The notes under the pieces: generated by a model
What the model was told of the DNA's origin: nothing
The model's database searches: none
Seen by the model: only the letters and a program-made list of their open reading frames with translations
NCBI GenBank assembly: GCA_003139975.1
Contig: PLHN01000533.1
Location: 4,757-18,850, forward strand
Direction: 5' to 3'
DNA length: 14,094 bases
From: Acidobacteriaceae bacterium
GTDB taxonomy: Bacteria > Acidobacteriota > Terriglobia > Terriglobales > Acidobacteriaceae
Shown: piece by piece, positions 1 to 6,263 of the stretch
Numbering within the stretch: position 1 is the stretch's first letter
Layout of the letters: each line of letters opens with the position of its first letter
Made by a program: the position numbers and the translations under genes

Positions 1-333
1 AGCGTCTCCGAGATCGTAATCAATATTGGAGGCACGGATTCATCGACGCCGCAAAGCTCCAACGGCTCGGAACTCGTAGTGAATCTGCCCGCGCCCACAA
101 GCACAGGTTCACCGGAAGAAGTCCAGATCAATTTCGGCGGAGCGAGCGGCTCTTCAAACCAACTGACAGTCGAGGTCGGTCAAACCTAGGACCAGAGTGG
201 AAACACGGGGGAGCAGGTTACGATCAATCTCGCGCAGGCAAACAACAGCGAAAACATCGTTCTCAATCTGTTTGGAGCAGGTTCGAGCACGCAATCACAA
301 ACCCAGGGCAGTTCCCTGAACGTTCAAGGGTAG
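1..333 (+). pseudogene. 3' end of a beta-repeat protein ORF interrupted by in-frame TAG
   Basis: The frame is open from the left edge. It meets TAG at 187-189, then continues uninterrupted to a second TAG at 331-333. Both sides have the same unusual composition (Ser, Thr, Asn, Gln, Gly) and the same short motif: a hydrophobic/alternating strand with Asn (EIVINIGG, ELVVNLPA, EEVQINFGG, EQVTINLAQ, ENIVLNLFG), spaced about 13-20 residues apart apart from one weak copy. The repeats therefore run through the stop, so the downstream part looks like the original C-terminus and not chance sequence. No ATG, GTG or TTG follows the first stop in this frame, so the tail cannot be started independently. 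The pattern suggests a secreted or surface beta-rich repeat protein, but I recognise no family. The 5' end lies outside the window. Either this is a nonsense-truncated gene (real CDS ending at 189), a readthrough case, or a sequence error. Confidence 0.55.
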
Positions 334-352
334 GTGGTATCGCCTCCTCGTC

Positions 353-388
353 GCGCCACGCTGCCACTGTGCGGCGTGGCGCTTTTTT
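353..388 (+). terminator. Rho-independent terminator of the beta-repeat ORF
   Basis: A perfect 9-bp GC-rich stem (gcgccacgc at 353-361 with gcgtggcgc at 374-382) around a 12-nt loop is followed at once by six T (383-388). It lies 20 nt after the second stop (331-333), not after the first (189), which supports the longer frame having been the original gene. It has no T-run on the minus strand, so it is not obviously used by the convergent receptor gene ending at 471. Confidence 0.85.
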
Positions 389-470
389 GTCGTTCGGGCG
401 AAACCGTCACAGTTCAGTTAGCGGCACGTCCAGATCCCGAGCGCATCCGCTCTCTCGTAGGCCTGGGGGA

Positions 471-3400
471 TCAGAAGGTAACGCGCACTCCAAACTGCAT
501 TTGCCGGGGAGCGCCGTTGGCGTAGGTTCCGGAGCCGGGCAAGACGCGGTCAAGCCGCGAGGTACAGAAACTGGTGGAACTGCCGCAGTATCCGGGCACC
601 GTCGAGTTGTTCAGGGAAGTGCCTGGCGAACCATCGAGTATGCCACTCAGTTGCGCTCCCGGGCCCCCGTAGTTGGCGAGGTTGAACGCATTAAAGATGG
701 TAAAGGTGGGCTCAATTTTGGCTCGCTCTCCAAGGGCAAAAGGCCAACTGAGGCGGAGATCGACGGTCTTGAACCAGTTTTCGGCGGCCCAGCGTCCGGG
801 CAAACCACAGGCGGGCGACGGTGGGGGGCACGATGAGATGTACGGGGCCACGGCCCCCAGTCTACGCAGTTGGTCGGGTGTGAACAGCGAGGCACTGGCC
901 AGGGCAACGCCCGCGGGCGTCAGATTGCCGCCCTGGCTCTGGTTGTAGGAGGCGATGGCCTTGTCCACGTTGGTGGGCGAATATTTTCCGGTGCTGCCAA
1001 TGTAAGTGCCGTTCAGAATGTCGCCCACGGTGCCGTCGCCGCTGAGATCGCTGCGGAAGATCTCTCCGGGCACACCGCCGCCGTTCAGTTGGGGGACGGA
1101 CACGGTCAACGGAAGGGGCGATCCTAGCAGCGTGATGATGGAAAGACGTGGCCCGTGAGGCATCTCGACGGTCGGACTAATAACAATCTGGTGCGTGCGA
1201 TCCAAACCGGAGGATCCGAAATGTCCAAGGTGGGGGCGGAGGTAATCTTCGGCGACGTTGAGGATGGAATAATCTCCGCCGGCGCCGCTGGGCTCGGCAA
1301 TGTTGCTGCGATAGCGCGACAGAGTGTAGGAGATGCCCACGTCAATCTTCTGTACGCGGCGCAGGGGATTCACCGCGCTGGTCGTGTGATAGGCGAAGTG
1401 AATGGCCTGGTACTGCGAGCGCCCGCTCGGGAAGTACATGATGTTCGAACCCACAGCTGGATTTGCGCCGCCGAACGAAGCCTGCATTGGCTTTCCCGTA
1501 GTCTTGTCGATCTTGCCCAGAGCCGAGCATGGGAAAGGACCGCAAAACGCGTTCGAGGAATCGAGTCCCTGGCGGGCGAAATCTACGATGCTGGCGGTGG
1601 GCACGTTGCTCATGTAACAATCCACGGCTGCCTGGGAACCGTTCGGGCCGGGGCCGGCGAAGGTGGCCGGTGTGCAAGGAGCGGACGCGACCAACAGAGT
1701 ATTGTTGATTGCCGACAGCTCAGCCGCATAGGTATTCTGCGTGATATCGAGATTGTCGCCGTTGTTCAGGAGGGTGTAATCGCCGACGTGATTGGTGTCA
1801 ATGCCGAGCGGGAACTGGGTACCGAGCTCGCGCACGTAGTCGACGGAGAACACGCTGCGCTCGCCCATCTGGCGCTCGATGCCGGCGCTCATGTGGACGA
1901 CGCGCGGCGTCTTGAAGCCTGGGGCTAACATCCCGCCAAAATCGGCCAGGCTGTTTTGCAGCGAGTAAACGTTGGGAGCGTTGTTGGCGAGTCCGGACTG
2001 TGTGGTAAGGAAATTTGACTCTAACTGTTGGATCAGGCCTGAAACGTTCCCGATCGGCTGTCCGCAGATCCCCGACGCGATATCGACTCCATTGACGGAG
2101 CTGACAACCGAGCCATCCGGGAAAAGTACGGACCCTGTCGGGCAAAGCGTCAGACTGCGGTTGTATTGCCCGTTTGCCAGGCGGTTGATGCGGTCCTGAT
2201 ATGTATTCTGAAGCAGGAAGTTGTCGAAGAACATCCCGCCGCTGGCGCGGACCACGGTGCGCCCGTTGTGTCCCGGGTCCCAAGCCACGCCGGCTTGCGG
2301 CGCGAAGTTCTTGAGGGGGCGGAGAATACTCCCGGCAACTAGTGGCGGAATGTATGCACCGGTCGGCGGGTTGAGAGCAAACTGATTGAGCTGCGGAATG
2401 GCGGCAAGATCGCTATCGGTGCGCCCAGTGTCGAACACATAGTTCACGCCGACGGTGACATTCACGTTCGGAATTGCATTGAAGGTGTCGGCGGCGTAGC
2501 CTTCGAAGCGATAGTCAGAGTGCCCGCCCGTGTTCCGGTTGAAGCCCGAGTTCTCGCTGAAATTTCCCAGGCCGTTGTAAATTGTGAAGGTGCCGACGGG
2601 ATAGTTGAGCGGATAATCTGCCGCGCCGCGCGGATCGCCCGGATAGAGGGGCAGGAGAGCAGGATTGTCGTTGACGGCCGTAATCGTGGCCAGGCCGTTG
2701 GAACTCGTTACTGACGGGCCATTCGAGCCGAGTGGAAAATAATCGCCCTGGAGGATGTGGTGGAAGGCTCCTCCGAAACGAAGCGTGTGATTCACGCGGT
2801 AGAGCGTGCTGCTGTCCCAGCGGGCGAAGAGGTCGCGCTGGATTGTTTGTCGCGGACCGGCTGTGGTCGGGCCCAACGAAAACGAGCCGATCTGCATGTG
2901 GAAGGGCGCGGAAGGCAGAATCGTCGAATCGCCCAGGTCGGGAGTAATCGCATTCACGAATTTCTGGTAGCCGAACCGCGCACTGTGCACGAACCTTCCT
3001 CGGTTCCAGTCCAGGCCGAAGGCAGCGGAAGGCACGTTAATTTGATTGCGCCACATCGACAGGCTGTTCTCGGGACCGACTTGATCGGCGTTGTCATAGC
3101 CGAGGCGAATAAAGATTTTCTTGTCCTCGCTAAGGTTGTAATCCAGACGCGCCGTCAGCATGTTTTGACGAAAATAGGCGCTTTGGAGAGCGGTTGAGTT
3201 GAAAACGGGGGATCCGTTTCCCGAAGGCAGAATCAAGTCCTGGGTCATCATCGGCAGGAGCCCGTCTTGCTTGGTGCGCTCGCCGCCGAAGAAGAGAAAT
3301 GCCTTGCCTTTGGCCAACGGTCCGCCGACCAGCGGGCCGCCGACTCCGAACCCATACTGTTGACGGCTGTAATCGGAATTGCCTGCGGGAAAGCCTGCGA

Positions 3401-4196
3401 GACCCAGGAACTGGTCGCGCAGATTGCCAAACAGATCGCCATGCCAGTTGTCGCCACCGGATCGGGTCGCAACCCGCACCGATCCGGCCGCATTCAAGGA
3501 CTGAAAAACCTCGGGCGTGGCCCGGGAGACAATTACTTCGCGAACCGCATCGGTGGGCAGGCTGGTCGTGGCAGCACCATTAGTTTCATCCATCGCTTCG
3601 ATTTCATCGATGTCGTAGTGCGTGTTTCGTCCCAGAGCGCTATCGATGGAGAGCGACTGAAACCCGCTCTTGGCGGGCCCGTAGACGGCCCCATCCACCA
3701 CCTGCACACCGGGAAGAAGTTCGCCGGCCCCCAGGTAGCTGCGGCCGTTGATTGGTTGCTGGTCGGGGGTTTCGCCGGCGAAATGGCTTTCCAGCCGTGC
3801 TGGGCCGGGATTGATCCAATCGAGCTTGAAGTTGACGGTGGCGGAGGCGCCCCCGACCACGGTCACAGTAGTCTCTGCGGGCAGCAAGTCGCGACCGTCT
3901 ACGTGCACGAGGTAGACGCCGGGAGGCACTTGCTCGGTGACATAAGTGCCGTTTTGAACCGTGCGCGTCACTCCCCGGGTATCGGTGGCCGACGAGATGT
4001 AGGAGATTCGCGCGCTTTCAACCGGGGTACCGTCTTCACTCCGCACCGTGCCCTGGATGGTGCCGGCATTCGGATTTTCAGGAGCCGCCTCCTGCGCCCA
4101 CAAGGAATGGCTGAGCAACGTCGACGTGAATGAAGCGAGCAGGATAAAGAAAACGGGCAGAGAACGCCGAAAACGGAATCCAGACCAATCGAACAA
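471..4196 (-). CDS. TonB-dependent receptor-like (Oar-type) outer-membrane protein
   Basis: A protein of 1241 residues from a TTG at 4194-4196, or 1251 from an ATG at 4224-4226. The N-terminus is a signal peptide: Arg-rich start (FRFRRS), a hydrophobic stretch and a likely cut after SLWA before QEAAP. Next comes a carboxypeptidase-regulatory-like Ig fold (about residues 45-125; GTIQGTVRSEDGTPVESARI, then GTYVTEQVPPGVYLVHV). A plug-like region follows (about 140-250; NGRSYLGAGELLPGVQ, TDAVREVIVSRATPE), then a long Tyr/Asn/Gly-rich beta-barrel ending in GVRVTF with the terminal Phe typical of barrel proteins. This layout is the usual one for the large Oar/TonB receptors expanded in Acidobacteria; they are thought to move large substrates, often carbohydrates, across the outer membrane, but the substrate here is unknown. 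TTG is preferred because a good Shine-Dalgarno (4206-4210) sits 9 nt upstream of it and none precedes the ATG. It is apparently transcribed alone. Confidence 0.9.
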   Translation of the reverse strand: MFDWSGFRFRRSLPVFFILLASFTSTLLSHSLWAQEAAPENPNAGTIQGTVRSEDGTPVESARISYISSATDTRGVTRTVQNGTYVTEQVPPGVYLVHVDGRDLLPAETTVTVVGGASATVNFKLDWINPGPARLESHFAGETPDQQPINGRSYLGAGELLPGVQVVDGAVYGPAKSGFQSLSIDSALGRNTHYDIDEIEAMDETNGAATTSLPTDAVREVIVSRATPEVFQSLNAAGSVRVATRSGGDNWHGDLFGNLRDQFLGLAGFPAGNSDYSRQQYGFGVGGPLVGGPLAKGKAFLFFGGERTKQDGLLPMMTQDLILPSGNGSPVFNSTALQSAYFRQNMLTARLDYNLSEDKKIFIRLGYDNADQVGPENSLSMWRNQINVPSAAFGLDWNRGRFVHSARFGYQKFVNAITPDLGDSTILPSAPFHMQIGSFSLGPTTAGPRQTIQRDLFARWDSSTLYRVNHTLRFGGAFHHILQGDYFPLGSNGPSVTSSNGLATITAVNDNPALLPLYPGDPRGAADYPLNYPVGTFTIYNGLGNFSENSGFNRNTGGHSDYRFEGYAADTFNAIPNVNVTVGVNYVFDTGRTDSDLAAIPQLNQFALNPPTGAYIPPLVAGSILRPLKNFAPQAGVAWDPGHNGRTVVRASGGMFFDNFLLQNTYQDRINRLANGQYNRSLTLCPTGSVLFPDGSVVSSVNGVDIASGICGQPIGNVSGLIQQLESNFLTTQSGLANNAPNVYSLQNSLADFGGMLAPGFKTPRVVHMSAGIERQMGERSVFSVDYVRELGTQFPLGIDTNHVGDYTLLNNGDNLDITQNTYAAELSAINNTLLVASAPCTPATFAGPGPNGSQAAVDCYMSNVPTASIVDFARQGLDSSNAFCGPFPCSALGKIDKTTGKPMQASFGGANPAVGSNIMYFPSGRSQYQAIHFAYHTTSAVNPLRRVQKIDVGISYTLSRYRSNIAEPSGAGGDYSILNVAEDYLRPHLGHFGSSGLDRTHQIVISPTVEMPHGPRLSIITLLGSPLPLTVSVPQLNGGGVPGEIFRSDLSGDGTVGDILNGTYIGSTGKYSPTNVDKAIASYNQSQGGNLTPAGVALASASLFTPDQLRRLGAVAPYISSCPPPSPACGLPGRWAAENWFKTVDLRLSWPFALGERAKIEPTFTIFNAFNLANYGGPGAQLSGILDGSPGTSLNNSTVPGYCGSSTSFCTSRLDRVLPGSGTYANGAPRQMQFGVRVTF

Positions 4197-4205
4197 AGCG
4201 CCACT

Positions 4206-4210
4206 CTCCT
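4206..4210 (-). promoter_or_regulatory. Shine-Dalgarno deciding the TTG start of the receptor gene
   Basis: On the minus strand AGGAG occurs here, 9 nt before TTG 4196-4194. It lies inside the coding sequence that would result from the upstream ATG (4226-4224), and that ATG has no comparable site. This favours initiation at TTG and a shorter n-region in the signal peptide. Confidence 0.5.
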
Positions 4211-4265
4211 GGGAGCAGAATCTCATCTAGAAGCGGAAATGATCCTGCCTCTAAAGGCCTTAAGT

Positions 4266-4281
4266 TTCCACTGAAATGGAA
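4266..4281. promoter_or_regulatory. Small inverted repeat upstream of the receptor gene, possible operator
   Basis: TTCCA (4266-4270), 6 nt, TGGAA (4277-4281) forms a short dyad 70 bp upstream of the receptor start. The palindrome AAGGCCTT lies just beside it. The 160-bp gap 4227-4385 otherwise shows no clear promoter or terminator. A dyad this short can arise by chance, so this is only a pointer. Confidence 0.15.
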
Positions 4282-4385
4282 TAGGACAGTTTACTAGATG
4301 CGGCCAAAGAACCGGCGTGCTGTATGCGTTTTTTGGAAGACGCGGCAGGCGGCCGCCAACGACGGCCGGAGAACTGTCCTGTGGC

Positions 4386-5336
4386 CTACCACGACCCCTT
4401 CACTGTGTAGTAGCCAGCCCGGTTTCGCAGTTCGAATGGGCCGCCGGGGGGCGCATTGAGCAGATTCACCTGGATCCTTCGGAACTCGGAATCGGAAAAG
4501 CGCTGGGAAGGATAGTACGCGAGCAAGTACTGGGTGCGCAGTTCGTCACTAATCTTGCGAAAAGCCTCGTCGAGCTGAACGGCAGAGGTCGCGTAGTAAT
4601 ACTTGCCGCCGGTGTCTTCCGAAATCTGGATGAGCGCATGCTCGCCGCCCGTGTCGCGTCCGGCGCTGGCTTCAATGGGCACGATGATGACGCTGTAGAT
4701 CAGAGCTTCGGATTCCTGCGCCGCGCGCAACGCTTCCTTGTAACTCACCTGGCTGACTGTATCCCCGCCGTCCGTGATCATCACCATTACTTTTCTGCCT
4801 CGTCGGCGGCCCAAAGCTTGCGAACCCAGAAAAATCGCATCGTACATCGCCGTTGCCGAGCCATTGCGAATCCGGTCGATGCCGGCGTCGATCGCTTTCA
4901 AGTCGGAGGTGAACGGCACGACTTCGCGCACTTCCTCACTGAACTTGTACAATGCCAGCCCGTCCTGCGGACGCAGGATTGCGTGTGCGAATTTGCGAGC
5001 CGACATTAATTCGAGAGGCAGGTCTTTTCTTGTGCTCAGGCTGGTGTCAACGGCGAGCACAATCGAAAGCGGCAGCTCTGACTCGCGGCTGAAGACGGCA
5101 ATTTTCTGTTCCTTACCATCCTCCTTAAGCAGAAAGTTCTCTTTGGCAAGGCTGCCCACGGGTGCACCGTGCGCGTCCGTCACCGTCACGAAGACGTTGA
5201 CCAACTTGACGTCGATTTTGAGAGTGGTTGCGGAATCTTGCGCCGATATCGCAGGCGCAGCGGCCAAGGCCACCCCCAAAACCAGCGAGAAAAGTCGCAC
5301 GCGCGGCCAGAACTGTTTCATTGAAAGGACATTCAT
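4386..5336 (-). CDS. Secreted VWFA-domain protein (acidobacterial VWFA-related family)
   Basis: A protein of 316 residues. Signal peptide at residues 1-32 (basic start, hydrophobic core LVLGVALAAAP, cut after AISA). A short Ig/beta region (38-90; VKLVNVFVTVTDAHGAPVG) precedes a von Willebrand factor A domain (about 91-280). The metal-ion adhesion site is visible: DTSLS (97-101), Thr162 in SATAMYDA, and Asp189 in MITDGGD. The match is to the domain known as the VWFA-related Acidobacterial domain (TIGR03436). These proteins are exported and presumed to bind partners through the metal site; the specific role is unknown. The start is set at ATG 5336-5334, whose bases overlap the moaDE stop (ATGA, 5336-5333), so translation is probably coupled. 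A second Met five codons on (5321) is possible; a longer in-frame start at 5411 would lie inside moaDE and spoil the signal peptide. No terminator is evident after the stop. Confidence 0.9.
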   Translation of the reverse strand: MNVLSMKQFWPRVRLFSLVLGVALAAAPAISAQDSATTLKIDVKLVNVFVTVTDAHGAPVGSLAKENFLLKEDGKEQKIAVFSRESELPLSIVLAVDTSLSTRKDLPLELMSARKFAHAILRPQDGLALYKFSEEVREVVPFTSDLKAIDAGIDRIRNGSATAMYDAIFLGSQALGRRRGRKVMVMITDGGDTVSQVSYKEALRAAQESEALIYSVIIVPIEASAGRDTGGEHALIQISEDTGGKYYYATSAVQLDEAFRKISDELRTQYLLAYYPSQRFSDSEFRRIQVNLLNAPPGGPFELRNRAGYYTVKGSW

Positions 5337-6067
5337 TTGGATGCGGGGTGTCGCCCCATTGTGCCGCCCGGCCGGTGAATTTCTTCGGGAAACGGTTCCC
5401 CGTCGGCCCACACGGCGCCGTCCTCAAAGTACTCTTTCTTCCAGATCGGAACGGTTTTCTTTAGCGTATCAATAAGCCAACGGCACGCCTCAAATGCGGG
5501 CGCACGATGCTCCGAAGAAACCACGATCAGGACGCTGGTTTCGCCAATCTGCAAGCGCCCCAAGCGATGGACGATGGAAACGCCGCTGACGGAAAAGCGG
5601 TCGCGGGCCTGCTCCGCCAGGGCATGCATTTGTCTGAGCGCCATGGGTTCGTAGGCTTCATAATCCAAGTAGAGCGTGCGCCGTCCACGCGTATGGTCGC
5701 GCACGATGCCCTCAAAAACCAAGGCGGCACCGTCTTGTGGGCGCTTTAGGCGCTTGAGCACCGCAAGCGTTTCGATCGGCTCCTCGACGATGGCGATGAC
5801 ACCTCGAGAATGGGCTTCGGGCGCACCTCCGCTCACAGGCGGGAGCAAACCGACCTCATCTCCGGCAGCAAGCGTCCGGTCGGCACGCGAATACTCCTGG
5901 TTCACAGAAATGGCCAAGGTGGACAGGATGGGTTCAAACTGCGGGAATCGGTCTCTATAGCGCGCCAGCAGATCGTCCACACGCGCGCCTTCCGGGAGAT
6001 CGAGGACCTCGCTGGATTGGCCTACCACACTCTTCAGGATTCCAAACACCAGCACGCGGATCTGCAT
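5333..6067 (-). CDS. moaE: Fused molybdopterin synthase, MoaD-MoaE
   Basis: A protein of 244 residues joining both subunits of molybdopterin synthase, which inserts two sulfurs into cyclic pyranopterin monophosphate to make molybdopterin for molybdenum enzymes. Residues 1-81 are the ubiquitin-like MoaD sulfur carrier, ending GLLPPVSGG, the normal C-terminal di-glycine that is adenylated and thiocarboxylated. Residues 82-244 are MoaE: VRDHTRG (122-128), HR at 187-188, and the catalytic Lys region LKKTVPIWKKE (202-212), corresponding to E. coli Lys119 and Lys126. Because the di-glycine is internal here, activity should need cleavage after Gly81, as described for the fused MoaX of Mycobacterium tuberculosis. 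The start at ATG 6067-6065 is chosen because MoaD always begins at this point (MQIRVLVFG); an in-frame ATG at 6223 would add 52 unrelated residues. No strong ribosome site is visible. It is the first gene of a pair with the VWFA gene. Confidence 0.92.
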   Translation of the reverse strand: MQIRVLVFGILKSVVGQSSEVLDLPEGARVDDLLARYRDRFPQFEPILSTLAISVNQEYSRADRTLAAGDEVGLLPPVSGGAPEAHSRGVIAIVEEPIETLAVLKRLKRPQDGAALVFEGIVRDHTRGRRTLYLDYEAYEPMALRQMHALAEQARDRFSVSGVSIVHRLGRLQIGETSVLIVVSSEHRAPAFEACRWLIDTLKKTVPIWKKEYFEDGAVWADGEPFPEEIHRPGGTMGRHPASK

Positions 6068-6252
6068 TGAATTCGTTGAAAACGCCACCCAGCCAGGCGA
6101 GAAATGGCTAGGCAACAGTGTAGCAAGCCGCTCCAGTGGACGTGTACTTCCGTGCAACGGACAGGCAAGCTGACAAGCGTTCAAATGACTACGGTAATCG
6201 TGCATTCGTTGAATATCCGTCATACGCTTAATACCAAAGTTCGATTCGTAAG

Positions 6253-6258
6253 AGGAGG
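6253..6258 (+). promoter_or_regulatory. Perfect Shine-Dalgarno AGGAGG before an ATT start
   Basis: AGGAGG is followed after 5 nt by ATT at 6264-6266. No ATG, GTG or TTG in that frame lies between the upstream in-frame TAA (6249-6251) and the TTG at 6411. The site fixes the start of the HEAT-PilZ gene at a non-standard codon. Confidence 0.65.
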
Positions 6259-6263
6259 CTGTT

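Noticed and set aside
187..333. Genome-wide reassignment of TAG
   Set aside because: TAG also serves as the terminal stop of nuoN, the PilZ gene and this ORF itself, so a recoded TAG is not supported.
1155..1928. Open frame of 257 codons on the plus strand inside the receptor gene
   Set aside because: Antisense shadow of the receptor coding frame; no ribosome site and no family features, while the opposite strand encodes a coherent barrel protein.
3267..4133. Open frame of 288 codons on the plus strand inside the receptor gene
   Set aside because: Antisense to the signal peptide, regulatory-like and plug regions; its length follows from GC-rich codon bias on the other strand.
4317..5009. 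Open frame of 230 codons antisense to the VWFA gene
   Set aside because: Opposite strand has an intact VWFA domain with the metal-site residues; this frame shows no recognisable features.
6068..6223. Upstream in-frame extension of moaDE to the ATG at 6223
   Set aside because: It adds 52 residues with no family match before the standard MoaD N-terminus.
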